A stretch of 64,000 nt of DNA from Cucumis sativus. Taxonomy: Eukaryota; Streptophyta; Magnoliopsida; Cucurbitales; Cucurbitaceae. The notes below the pieces were generated by a model that was given only the letters and a program-made list of their open reading frames with translations, ran no database searches and was not told the DNA's origin. Below, one piece after another: positions 37,376 to 54,800 of the stretch. Positions within the stretch are counted from its first letter, which is position 1. Each line of letters opens with the position of its first letter. The DNA is taken from assembly GCF_000004075.3 (NCBI RefSeq), contig NC_026657.2, positions 33,528,732-33,592,731 on the forward strand. Direction: 5' to 3'. The translations under genes and the position numbers were made by a program.

Positions 37376-39540
37376 ATGGAAGGTACCCCTTACGATCTCA
37401 TCATTCTAGGCGCCACTGGCTTCACGGGCAAGTACGTTGTTCGAGAAGCTCTCAGATTCCTCAACCCTTCTTCTCCTCTCAAATCTTTCGCTCTTGCCGG
37501 TCGAAACCTCACCAAGTTGACCCAGACCCTCCAATGGGCAGCTCATCCCCACTCCCCGCCGCCGATTCCTCTCCTTATCGCCGATATCGCCGACCCACAA
37601 TCCATTCACCGGCTTTGTACCCAAACCAAGCTCATTCTCAACTGCGTCGGACCCTTTCGCCGCTACGGCGAGCCGGTGGTTGCGGCGTGCGTGGAGACAG
37701 GGTGTGATTACTTGGATATATGTGGAGAGCCTGAGTTCATGGAGAAAATGGAAGCTAATTATCATGAGAGGGCGGTTCAGAGTGGGGCTTTGGTGGTTTC
37801 TGCTTGCGGGTTTGATTCGGTTCCTGCTGAATTGGGTTTGATGTTCAATTCGAGGCAGTGGGTTGGGCAAACGGCGCCGAATCGGATTGAAGCGTATTTG
37901 AGCTTGGAATCGAGCAAGAAAATAGTTGGGAACTTTGGGACTTTTGAATCGGCTGTTTTGGGTGTTGCTAATGCTGATCAGTTGTTGAAATTGAGGCGTT
38001 CGAGGCCTAGAAAACCTCGGCCTAAGGTGAGGAAGTTCCTTCAATTTTACATTACTGAATGCTTCAGTATGAATAGTTTTGAGAAGCCATTTCTAACAAT
38101 TGTTACTCTACATATCTTTTGTGAGACTTTTTGATTGTGCTTCAAACTATAAGAGTTGCTAGATGGAGTCTATAGCATCATATATTGGCAGCTTAATTTG
38201 AATGTGTCATGCCTCAGGTTACTAGTGTTTGTCATAATTTTTTCAGGTGATTCTGAATAACAACTAAAAGGTATGCTCAACCCACTCCATGATGATAGAT
38301 GATTTAGGCTTATGTTAAGAATTCAAAGATCAAACAAAGCAAGTAAATGTAAAGAGTAAAGAAATCGACAAAGAGATTTATATGGTTCCCGCCGTGTATT
38401 AGCTAGGGCCATGTTCATGGGTAGAGGGAGAGGGTTATTATTAGAGTTACAATACTAGATTATAGAATTTAGATGTACCTCTAAAGTCGGAAAGTTAATA
38501 TAGTGCACCCATTCAAATCCTAAGGCTAAAATTGTAAATAACAGAAATTCGAATACAACCTAGTTTAGTTCATGAACAAATTGTGTTTATTTGGTCTCTG
38601 CACTTTAAAAGATGTCTAATATGTTCCTAATCCTAAATTATTAATTATGTGTTGAATAAGTTTTTAACGTCCAATTTTCTTTCCCATTGCTTTGTGTTGA
38701 ACTTTATTAGTAACGTTATGCATAAATTTACAATATGTTTGGCAGCTTTGACTGTCTGTCGTTGGGAAGCCTTTGTAATTTGTGATCATTTTTTTAATCA
38801 AAACCTTCAAGATTGATCGTCCTCAGTCCTCACTCTGTGTTGTAAATTTTCTTGTCACTTAGATCCCTGGTCCTCCTCCTCCTAAAGGACCAACTATTGA
38901 ACACAAGAAGGAAATAGGCCTTTGGTCTGTAAGATTACCTTCAGCTGATTCCACTGTTGTTCGAAGAACACTCTCTACTCTAGTCGAAAACCCACAAGGT
39001 CTTCCTGGTGTTAACGAGAGCGCTTACGAAATCGAACAGAGGAAGACATTTTGGTCATCGGTAAAGCCAGCTCACTTTGGAGTAAAAATTGGCACAAAGT
39101 CATTGATTGGCATTCTTCGAATCATCGCAGTTGGTATGTTCATAGGGCTGTTGGGTAAAACTTCACTCGGAAGGTGGCTTCTCTTGACGTTCCCTTCGGT
39201 TTTCAGTCTTGGGTGGTTCCGAAAGAAGGGTCCCTCAGAAGAAGAGGTAAATAGTGCCTCATTCAAAATGTGGTTTGTTGGTCACGGTTTTAGAAGCAGC
39301 AACAATGAGGCAAATGTGGAACCCGAAATGGAAATTGTAACGAGAGTGATGGGGCCCGAGATTGGGTATCTAACGACCCCTATAATCCTTGTTCAATGTG
39401 CTTTGATTGTTCTAAGCAGACGTGAGGCTCTGCCAAAAGGAGGAGTTCTAACTCCAGGTATTGTGTTTGGACCAACTGATCTCCAACAAAGACTCCAAGA
39501 GAATGGCATATCTTTTGATGTCATTTCAAAGAATGCTTAG
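37376..39540 (+). CDS. Saccharopine dehydrogenase-like oxidoreductase, copy 3 (intact)
   Basis: Exons 37376-38026 and 38863-39540 encode 442 residues (GTGAGG donor, CACTTAG acceptor). The N-terminal Rossmann fold has GATGFTGKYV at residues 12-21 for NAD(P) binding, followed by the conserved NCVGPFRRYG and CDYLDICGEPEF blocks typical of the SCCPDH family (Arabidopsis At5g39410, from memory). Exon 2 carries a hydrophobic segment (GILRIIAVGMFIGLLG) that may contact a membrane, and the family C-terminus TPGIVFGPTDLQQRLQ. I start at MEGTPYD because copy 2 and family members begin there; an in-frame ATG at 37277 would add 33 residues. Family members are annotated as saccharopine dehydrogenase-like, but true lysine catabolism uses LKR/SDH, so the substrate is unknown. 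This is the only intact member of the tandem array. Confidence 0.93.
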
Positions 39541-40658
39541 TTAGGGATGTGTCAACTGGCAATAATTAGTTTGTTGGTTAAAAGTATAGTCTGATGTTTG
39601 TTTTTGGTGGATTATAGTTATATGTTTGTTTCATTTTTAATTTGTTGCCCTCCTAATAACTTAGGGTTAACACATATTAACTTCTATTTTTGCTTCATTT
39701 TTCAGTATGTTTATTTTTCTGTTATTTTAATGTATTGTTTCTTAGAAAAGAAAAAAACTAATCGTCCAACATCTAAGCATACAGTCATTCTTTGTTTCAA
39801 GTTATACAAAGTACGGCTTTAGACACTCTGCCTGTGAAAAAGAAAGTGATTAGCTCTAGTTCTTCCCATTTTAGCTTTTTGTCATTTTTCAAAATTAAAC
39901 TCTAAAATATGCTATAAATCAATTTTTCTTTAATATTATATCTTCTAATATTTGAACAATTGATCTTCTAAACTACTTTCTCTTAATCTATTTTAAACTA
40001 TTGATTGATTCAAATACTTAAGTTGATGAGTGAAAACAAATTTAGTATTATGTCCAACGATATCATCGAACGGTGAACAAGTAAATTCGAAGTACTATAA
40101 GATGTAACAAAGTGAGATCGGTTCAATATCAAAATTTAACCTAAAAATCACTTAAAGCTAAAACTAAGCTTGTAATGACCTAAAACATAAATGCATGTTG
40201 AAACCTCAATAGCAAAGCATACGTGTCTTTTGCTAAATATGTACAAGTAAAACTTAAACCGTTAATTTACTCTCCAATCTATTCAAATGTCTCGAGTTTA
40301 GGAGATAGAGTGTTTTTTAGGCAAAAAAAAGAAGCTAGAAATGATGATTCCGTGCAATGTCAGTGGTATTATGTGAGTTTTTCCAAGTGAGTGAGAACGA
40401 AAAGATGAAGAAGTAAGGGAGAGCAACAAAAGAAGAAGTAATATTAAATTTTGGTCAAAACCTATACTTTTAAGAAAAGTTATATCAGTCATCTGCCTGT
40501 TGCAAATATGGTAAAATTAGTAATATGAGATGGAATTGTGTTATTTCCTTGTGGTTGGTACCCCTAAAAAAAGATCTTTCTTGTTAGTTCTTAGTAGCTG
40601 CTGGGTTGGTTTCTTCTTACCTCTGTCTGAACCGTTGAACCTCTTTCAACGCACATCC
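39541..40658. other. Spacer between oxidoreductase copy 3 and the methyltransferase gene
   Basis: Holds the 3' flank of copy 3 and the promoter and leader of the methyltransferase gene. No other feature was recognised. Confidence 0.5.
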
Positions 40659-43133
40659 ATGGCGTCCTGCAGAATCGTATCCCGTTCTTCTCTTTTTCTG
40701 CTCCAAAGCTGCAGTCCCCGAAGAACTCAACGGATTTTCTCTTCTGTTTTTCTCCCTTCTCTACACCTTCCCTCCTTCTCTCTGTTCTTCACTAACAGAT
40801 GTACTGTCTTCTCTCTTTCCCTCTCTTGGAGCCCTATCTTTACATTTCTTTTTATTAGTCTCTTCTTTACTTTATTTCTCTTTTTATTGCTACATAGTCT
40901 CAAGAAGCAACCCTAACGCAGTTTCTACAAGATGTTTCGCTTCAATTTCCGCCGCAACATCGCCACTAGAAGTAGAAGATATTGTGGCTGACGTAGAACC
41001 ACCGGAGGTTCGTACACAAGACACGGTGGAGCACCTGCTCACGCATTCCAATGACGTTGCTAGGTTGATGAAGATGGAACGGAGGTCGGTTGAGTTAGAT
41101 GGAGCTGAATATCCACATAAAGGGCGGTGGTTTCCGTATCTGGATAAGTATAGCTGTGGAAGTTCTTGGTTGAATAGTGGTGAGATTTTGGAGGCCTTGG
41201 ATTCTCTCATATTGGACTCGAGGAAAGAGCGGTTCAAGAACGTGGTGCGGAATAGAAGCTACTCCGTTTGTTTGGTGGTGGAGGGATTGACAGATTTCGG
41301 TAACGTCTCGGCGGCGTTTCGATCTGCTGATGCGCTTGGATTTCAGTCGGTTCATGTGGTCTCTTGCGACGCTTCCAAAAGGTGCAACAACCATGGAGGT
41401 GAAATTGTTTTCGAATGCATTTGTTTTTTTTTTTTAATTTCTTTCGGGAAAATTGTTTGATTCTGGAATTTGGAAGCTGGTTTGTTTTCAATGTGATGGT
41501 GTGGAATTTCATTACTGTTCTTGTGCTTTTACTTTGTTGTTCAATGGACCATTTGAATTCAATCAATTAGTCGAATGCCCTTGCTGGTTAATATGGTTAG
41601 AAGGTTAAACCGATCAAATACGTTTGATTTTGATTGGTAATTTTTAAATACGGATGACAATGTGACACAGATTGAGCAATGGAATTCCTGCAAATGTGCA
41701 TCTCTTGTATATATTGTATCTTTATATGCACATAACCATTGAAAACTTTATACCAAATGTCGATTTTAATGTATTATTTTTCATTGCACAACGTTTATTT
41801 TCCATGTGAAAGTATATGTTCATATGTTTTTTCTTCCTTCATTTGCCATCTTTATCTCGCCATTTCATAACATTAAGTCATATTTGTCTTGGGCATGAAA
41901 CCTTTTCCAGTGCTTGTATTCTCATGCTTACCCTGAATGAGATCATGCTTTGATAAATTAGGGTGCAACATGAGTTCGTTCAGCTTACTAAGAATGGCAA
42001 AAATTCCCATTGCTTACATTTTCTTTGTGAATATTTTCTCGTATTTCTTCATCCGACATCATTGCTATTCAATTCAGGTACAGAGAGAATCGTCATGTTA
42101 GCATGGGAGCAGAGAAATGGTTGGACATTGAACTTTGGAACTCTACCCCAGAATGTTTTAAAATTCTGAAATCCCGGGGTTATAGAATAGTCTCTACTCA
42201 TCTAGGAGCGAATGCGGTATTGATTGATTTTGTAAGCCCTTCTTTCACATTAGAAATTTTGTAAGCTTGTCCTGACAGCTGAATTGCGATTGTCCTGTTG
42301 TAGGTTTCTGTCTATGATATGGATTGGTCGTGTCCAACTGCAATTGTGGTGGGGAATGAAAGTAGGTAATTATCTTCTTGCTCCAGTAATATGGAGTGTG
42401 ATCAAGTTCAAAGCAATTAGTTACGGGATGATTGCAATAGCTGTTTTCTCTATGTTATTCGATGAACATTTTTGAATCACTGCAAGTTGGGAGATAATAG
42501 ATATCAGTAAAATTTAGGAAATCATAACTGAATACACGCTTAAAAGTAGCAACATTTTTTTGAAATTGACAATTATCTCATGCTTCAGTTAGCAAGTTTC
42601 GACGCATGAATGATGTCGGAGTCTGGAGAAACTATACTTGTAGCTATGTTGATTTCTGAGGTTAAGATTTCTTCCTTTTTTAGGGGAATAAGTAATGAAG
42701 CCCTGGAGCTATCAGATTTGCATTGCAGTATTCCTATGAATGGCATGGTAGATTCCTTCAACGTTTCAGTTGCTGCTGGCATCCTCATGCACCATGCTGT
42801 TTGCAATCGGACTTCTCGGCTGGTAACTATAAAAAACCATGTTTGAATACTCTTGGATTCATCAGGCCATAAGGGTTTGGATAGCTCAATAAGGGAGAAT
42901 TCTCATCGTCTCTCTCAGAGCTGGAATTCGAAAATGCTTCTATCATAGAATTGATGGATTATGATGTTCTTTATCAAACCTTTCAGGGCTGTCATGGAGA
43001 TCTTACATCAGAAGAAAGACAAATTCTACTGGCGGAGTTCTCTCTTAGGCATAGCAAGAGTGCAATCAGCATTGCGAACGAGTTGGCAAAGCGGAAGGGT
43101 TCCGCAATCTCTAGTACGGAGGTATTGCTGTAG
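40659..43133 (+). CDS. TrmH/SpoU-family RNA 2'-O-methyltransferase
   Basis: Six exons (40659-40800, 40898-41381, 42078-42216, 42304-42365, 42684-42822, 42987-43133) encode 370 residues. The N-terminal 70 or so residues are Ser/Arg-rich with few acidic residues (MASCRIVSRSSLFLLQSC), suggesting a plastid or mitochondrial transit peptide. The SPOUT motifs are complete: motif 1 LVVEGLTDFGNVSAAFRSAD, motif 2 PTAIVVGNESRGIS, and motif 3 CSIPMNGMVDSFNVSVAAG, which form the knotted SAM site. The enzyme probably methylates a ribose 2'-OH in organellar tRNA (Gm18-like) or rRNA; the target is not known from sequence. Arabidopsis At5g15390 appears to be the ortholog and, from memory, lies next to PUB1 (At5g15400) there too. 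Here RIN1 lies between the two genes. Confidence 0.93.
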
Positions 43134-45004
43134 AATGCCAAAAGTTTTGGGCATTTGATGTGTTGGAAATGTTTACGAGAAGCAGAAACACAGGGAATCT
43201 CTTTCAAAGTTTACACTAAAACGGGGCTCCGGGAATTTGCAATGAATTCGAAAGCAGTTTGTAAAGGCTGCGTTCTATCCCAAAAACTTCTACATCAACT
43301 CATATGCCTCTGTATAATGTTATTGTAGTTCTCCATTTGACTTGGAGAAACGTTACCTTCGGCTTCAATTGGTAATTTTTTTAAAAAAGAATTTAGCTTA
43401 TAAATACTATTTTTACCTTCAACTTTCTTTCTTTATTATTTATATATTTTACTAATTGTTTAAAAAACCAAACCAAAATTTGAAAACTAAAAACATAACT
43501 TTTGCTTTTGTTTTTGAAATTTGACAAATAATTCAACTAATTGATTTTCAAAACAAAGAAACAAAATGGTTACCAAACCAACTCTTAGTTGTTTGGAATC
43601 CTTTTTTTTTTCCAATGATATTATCTACCTTTTCCATCAAGAGAGAATTGGGAATCAATATCTAAATGGGATAAAAACATTCACATAAACTTTGTGGTTG
43701 GAAATTTTTGTCGAATTGGGAATCAATATCTAAATGGGATAAAAACATTCACATAAACTTTGTGGTTGGAAATTTTTGTCTCTATAATTTTAATTTTAAT
43801 TAAAATTCAATTTTTTTTATTAAGTAAGTGCACGTCAATACCATTAAGTATTAAGTTAGAGTAAGTAATTAAACTTACTTTAGTTAACTTTAAAATTTTA
43901 AAAAGACTAAAACCTCCGTTGTTATTCTTTTGAAAGATGATCTTTTTAATCTCTATTTGTAAAATTCTTAACACAAATTTTATACCCAACGAACACTTTT
44001 TAATATTTTAAGAAATTTAGTGAATGACAATGTCTAATGGGAATTTTTATTAAAAGAAAGGAAATGAAAATAAAGCTTAAAAAATTAGCAAAATCTTGGC
44101 AATAATTTTCTAGACAATTATCTCTAAAAAAAGCATTAGTTCTATTGGAATAATTACTAATAAAATAAATTAGTGTCCACTAAATAATAATTAATAGATG
44201 GGTGTATATCTCATTAACAGATGAGAGATGAGATAGAATCTAATGTATTAAATCGTTAAAAAAATGTTGTAGTCCAAGGTATAATTTACTGATGCATAAC
44301 TAAGATAAATATGATCATAGAGAGTGTAAATCAATCATAATAAGCCACAATCATAAACATTGACTTACTTTTGGCTCATCATCATTGTTTAGTATCATTA
44401 ATCCTATTCATTCTCACTCCTTAATTCACCTAAATGGATACAATGATCTTTTTTTTTCTTCACTAGTGAACGTCCACACATTTCAGCTAGTCTCATAACG
44501 CAATCATCTGAACTTTCCTACATTTGTTTGAAACAAAAAAGGGAGAAAAAATATATATATGTTATTAACTCACCTTTATGTTCCATTGACCAAATAGATC
44601 GTATTAATTACTAACTCTAATCTTTTGAGTTTGTTAGGTTAGGTCGATAGAGTTGTGAAATGAAAATGCTGACAAACAAAACTAAACATGAACCCAAATT
44701 TTCATTTCAGGTGGTAAGATTGAAGTTTGTACAATATCAAATCAAATATGAGAGAATGTGCATCTACATTCAACACTGCATAATGTTTACTCTCACTATA
44801 GACATAAAACTACCAAGTAATCCATACATCTTTCATTGTCAAAATTTTACAACTAAGATTAGCGGATCACAAAAATTTACCACTGAATAATCCTTCTCCC
44901 TCTCTTTTCCATCTTTAATGTTGTGAGATAAAGAAATTTACCTCTTGGGATTAAAAATCTCTCGGTGGGAAATGGTTAAAAATGGAGTAGCACTTGGAAA
45001 CAAA
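43134..45004. other. Convergent intergenic spacer
   Basis: The 3' flanks of the methyltransferase and RIN1 genes. It contains a perfect tandem duplication at 43645-43780 (listed separately) and, at 43440-43590, a stretch of phrases common in cucurbit spacers (TTTTGAAATTTGACAAATAATTC and ATGGTTACCAAACCAA) that may be a MITE remnant. No gene was recognised. Confidence 0.5.
43645..43780. repeat. Perfect 2 x 68-bp tandem duplication
   Basis: The unit starting GAATTGGGAATCAATATC and ending GGAAATTTTTGTC occurs at 43645-43712 and again at 43713-43780 with no difference. Identity implies a very recent slippage or unequal-exchange event, or an assembly artefact. Confidence 0.95.
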
Positions 45005-49463
<4,459 letters not shown>

Positions 49464-51883
49464 CTTGGTTTACAAGGATTCACTGATGCTCAAAATCCAA
49501 AGTGCCTGAAAATGAGGATGTTTTATATCTAAGATTACCATGTCGACAATAAAAAAAATGGTAAAGATGGTTGACAAGAGCTGGTAAGTTTTCTTTTTTA
49601 CTTCCTTCATCTTCTTAAACTCGTTTTTCTTTTAATTTAGTACTTCTTGGGATTCCTTCTAATTTATTGATTCAAATTTTTTTCTATTCGTGAGGTATCC
49701 ATTTTTAGTTTTATGGTTTCATCTACATTGGGTTATGAAGAATTCAAAGAAAAAAAAAAAAAAACTTCTCTTGACTTCCTTCTTTGAGGGTGAACGGAAT
49801 TGATCAACGTGAATCGAAAAACAAAACAAAAAATAATAAAAATAAAAATAAAAACCTTAGGGTTCTGAAAAATGAGCGGTCTCACCAATGGCGCGAGTAA
49901 GGAGCTGAACCACAGTTTCTGTTTCTGAGGAGAAGAAAAAGAACAAGGGAGATAAGTAGCTATGCTTCCTCAGATAGACGAGAGAATGTGAGAGGAAGCG
50001 GCTAGGAGTTCTTCGTAAGGGTGAGGCTACGACGGAGAAGATGGGAGGGCCACGACCGGGGGGAGCGTGAGTGACAGTGAAATAGGGTTTTAGAAGAAAG
50101 GAGAAACCTGCTGAGCTGAGTGCTTCTACTCAGGAGACGAAAATATGAAATAAAAAAATAAAAAGGGAGGAGAGAATGCGTTTTTCTTTAAATATACTAG
50201 TGTTTCCAATAATAGCATTAAAAAATTACCTTATTACAATACATTTATTAAATTATAAAATAACTAATTAAAAAGTCGACAATATTAATATGGTTCATAT
50301 TTACCATATAATATATATATATGATACAAACAATTTTTAAAAATAATAAAATAATTTAAAATATTTACATATAGTTATATAATTTGCTATAGGTTATAAA
50401 TATTTTTTAAATTTTTTCATAATATATATATATATATATATACGATGAACTGTTTTTTTCTAAATATTTTTATTGTAATTTTTCATTATATATAACATTT
50501 AAACTTTGTTTATCTAATATTAGTTCAATTTTCTCTCTTATTCGAATTTATCTAGACATTTTTAAGAAAAGTTAAAAGATGAAGTCTATTATTAAGAAAT
50601 CAAATGAAAACGTTGAAAATGTCCATGCATATTCTTATTTAAACAAGTACAATTCAATAGATGGCATGAAGAAATGTTCTTCCAAAGTGGCTTATGTCCT
50701 CTCATGAAAACTTTAAATCACATTTATATTTAATAAAATGTATAATTAAAGTGTGGACTATGCATAAGAATTAATAATTTTATTACATTTGATTATTTTA
50801 TTAAATTTGTCTATTGCAAATAGATTAGGATTTAACGAGAATCGTAATTGAATATTTAGAAGAAAAAAAAAAACACCGGTTATGGTTCTCGTATACCAAA
50901 ATATTAAACCGTCAAATAGTATTTCCTATATCCATTAAGGTAAATAGTAACTAAAGGCAATATTGGATTGTTATATGTAACTTATATTTATCATTAGGTT
51001 GTGATAGATATTTGATTAATATATTATACAGATTTAAAATATTTGTGTTAGTAAAAGACTGACTACAATTGTGTATTTTATTTTTAAAGTTTATGTTTGC
51101 TAATCATTGTTATGATTATTAGGGTGCTATAAGAATTATGGAAAATCGTGTAGAATAAATATGATTTATAGCCCAAGTAACTTTTTTTTTATTTAGTATT
51201 CAAACATGTCACCATTCCATTTGTCAAAGTCTCTCCAATAAGTGATTGTTTATAGATTCTGTAAAACACATTTGTAGATTTCAAAGAACTTTGGAGAAAG
51301 TTGAAGAAATTCCACACTCTCATAATTCTACTTTTTCCTATTTTTAATATTGTTATCAATTTATTCTTTACATTATATACAAGAGAGATTTAGTTTATTT
51401 GGTTAGTTAAATATGAAAGATTTTAATAATAGATTTAATGATAAATTAGATTATGGGATTTGATTTTTTTTTTGAAAGGTTCATCCATTTTTTCAGACCA
51501 ATTGAATTGAATTAAAAGAATATTTTTTAATATATCTAAAATATTGGTTGTGATTAAGAAAATGGCATTAAATGATAAAAATTTATAAAAAACAATTAAT
51601 AATATTTTTGTGTATATTGTAAATTTGAGGAATATAAGATTAATCAAATTGTTTTTAAATTTGGTTATTTTTATTATTTAAAAAAAGGAATTGACATGAA
51701 TTATATTTTGGTATTTTAACTCGTTTTCCAAATACTATTAGGAATAAGTTGTTTTGTAAAGAAAAACATATATACCTTTTTTCTCTCCGCTTCTCTTCTC
51801 TTCTCTTCTCTTTGCCATTGACACAACAACGAAGAAAAGTTCAGTCCTTTGATCTCCCTCTTCTTCTTTAATTCTCAACTCTA
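49464..51883. other. Divergent spacer between RIN1 and PUB1
   Basis: 49464-49505 is the RIN1 leader next to the ATG. Minus-strand splice signals (donor TTG/GTGAGACC at 49886, acceptor TTTTCAG at 49506) predict a leader intron, with an upstream leader exon from 49886 to somewhere near 50000. The rest is AT-rich with (TA) runs near 50312-50323 and 50424-50443. The PUB1 leader ends with (TTCTC)n repeats at 51789-51812. No other gene was seen. Confidence 0.6.
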
Positions 51884-54800
51884 ATGGCGACCTCAAAACC
51901 CCAAAGGTCACCTGAGGAGGTCGAAGATATCATCCTTCGTAAAGTCTTCTTAATTTCTCTCACAGATACCTCCGATTCTGATTCCAGAATCGTCTATCTC
52001 GAGCAAACCGCCGCCGAACTTCTTAGCGAAGGCAAACCATTGAGGATTTCAAGAGATGTAATGGAGCGCATCATAATCGATCGTCTTTCTGCCCATGTCC
52101 CCTCCGCCGAACCCCCTTTTCAGTACCTAATTGGGTGCTACCGTCGAGCTCACGACGAGACTAAGAAAATCGCTTCCATGAAGGATAAGACTTTGCGCTC
52201 TGATATGGAAATTGCTCTTAAGCAGGCCAAGAAGTTGACGATTTCGTATTGTAGGATTCATTTAGGCAATCCTGAATTGTTTTCTTCCGGTGCCGATTTA
52301 GGTACTAACTCCAACACTTCGCCTTTGCTTCCTTTGATTTTCTCTGAGGTCGGTGGGAGCTCCATGGATGGATTTGGGGCTAGTACTAGTGTTGGTGGAG
52401 CCTATCAGTGCCCTCCGGGTTTCCTGGAGGAGTTTCTCCGTGACTCGGATTTTGATACGTTAGAACCCATTTTGAAGGGGTTGTATGAGGATTTAAGGGG
52501 TAGTGTCCTTAAAGTTTCTGCTCTTGGGAACTTCCAGCAGCCCTTAAGAGCACTTAGGTTTCTGGTCAGCTTTCCTGTCGGTGCTAAATCTCTTGTGAAT
52601 CACCCTTGGTGGATTCCTACTGGTAAATATTCCAATGGGCGTGTCATTGAGATGACAAGCATTTTGGGGCCTTTCTTCCATGTCAGTGCTCTGCCTGACC
52701 ATGCCATTTTTAAGAGCCAACCTGATGTTGGGTGAGTGTTTATCTTATTGTGTTTTGAGTTTTTAGTTCTTTGTGTGAATTGGTTCTGTTTTGACATGTG
52801 AATGTCTTGTTGAGAACTTCAGCCAGCAGTGCTTTTCAGAAGCATCAACTCGTAGACCAGCTGATTTACTATCTTCATTCACTACAATTAAAACAGTCAT
52901 GAATAACTTATATGATGGCCTTTCGGAAGTTCTTCTCTCCCTTCTTAAGAACACAGAGACCCGTGAAAATGTTCTTGAGTATCTGGCAGAGGTGATAAAT
53001 AGAAACTCATCAAGGGCTCATATACAGGTACTTTTATATGAGCTTAGTGGTGTCAACTGTACACCACCAGTTTGATTATTGTCAACTTGTTATTTACAGT
53101 GTTTTTTTATTTTATTTTTATTTTTTATAAGAAACAGATATATCCAATGATAAAAAAGATAAACAGCCTTAGGGCAAGGGACAAGATGGCCCTCCCCGAG
53201 AGAAACTAAAGAATAAGGGTCTTCCAATTGTTGAAAATGATAGAAAGGCTATAATTACTGAAGTGTTTGGTATAACTTGTACTCCACCAAGAAGCTGTGT
53301 TCCAAAAAGAATCAAAAGAATTATAGTTATCTTAAAAAACTCTACTATTTCTTTCTTTCCAAATACACCACAAAAGGGAATGGATAGCACAACTCCACAA
53401 GATGTGACCTTTCGGACTAAGGCCTCTAATTTTGAGTCCTTCCATCATCCAACTGTCAATCGTACAAGGAAGACAAACCTCCACGTCAAAGATTCTAAAC
53501 AGAGTATACCAAGCTTTCTTAGTGAAAGCGCAATGCAAAAATAGGTGGTCTAGGGTCTCCTTGTATACGGAACAAAGGCAGCACATCGAGGGGTTGAGCA
53601 TGGTGTGCGGGAATTTTTTTTTTAATTTTCTCATGAGTGTTGAGACTTCTATAGGCAAGTGACCATAAGAAGAATTTCATCCTTTTCGGGATTTTAGTCT
53701 TCCAAATGTGGCAAATCAGGGGGCAGCAATGGAGGGAGATCCCTTGGTTATTTAAGAAAGGTAAACTTCGTAGTAAAGCTGCCATTAGCATTAAGAGTCC
53801 ATTTAAAACTATCACGATCATCTGAAGGGGCCTAAGAATGGAGAATTTCTAGAATGGTGACCACGTTGTCAAGCTCATTATTAAGCAAGTTTCTTTTAAG
53901 ACCCAAATTCCAAGAATGACTTAACATTACATTTACACCAGCAATTAGCAACAAGAGCATCATTGTTCAGCGGCAAAGAGAACAAGCTAGGGAAAGTTTT
54001 TGCCAAAGGTTGCAGGCCACACCAATACTCATTACAAAGACCAAAAACCAGATAGTTCTCACTATAATTGATCTCTTAGCCTATAAGAAGAAGGACCATA
54101 CACACTTCACACTTGTAATCCACCTAGAGAAGCCAGCATTAGTTTTGCAAAGAATAGAGACAGAAAACTGACCTTGAATAAAGTTGATTACCATGATTGA
54201 ATCCTCTTTCCACATTAGAAGAATATTGCCCGAAGAGTCACAGGCTTCTAAAACAGCCCACCCAACTAAACAACTGCTCCAAACCGATTTCACCAGCTTT
54301 CGGTCAACAACACTAACATTAGATTCCTAGAGAATAACAACATATGAATTGAACTTCACAAGCAAATCTTTAACAAAAACTCTTTTAGGGTGAGCATTAA
54401 GACCCCCAACGTTCCAGGAAAGAATTAGCATGGATCACTATCAGAGCTCTGGGAAGTACTGGCTTTGGCTGCTTGGCTTCCCTTTCCCTACTACCTAGTA
54501 AAGCTTTAACTTCTCTAGTAAGCTTCTTGTTACTGCTTGTGGCGGCCCCACCCTTTCTCTACAGTTTCCCTTTCCTAGTCACTGCCCGGATATAAGTCAT
54601 ACCCAAGAAGTGCTGCAATTACTTCCTTGCTTAACGGGAACAGATTTTGCAGAGAGGCAACTAGTTCTAATTCAGTAACGCTTTCAATTTTGGTCGTCTG
54701 TTCATTAGGCGCTGTAAGATCAGCGTTTTCCTCTAAAACCATCAACTGGAGGCCCTTGTCTTCGTTTCTGTCATTAGAGTCATCACCTTGAAAGAGCCTC

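Noticed and set aside
53263-53662. Plus-strand frames in PUB1 intron 2
   Set aside because: They are the reverse strand of the LINE zinc-binding region, which reads sensibly on the minus strand.
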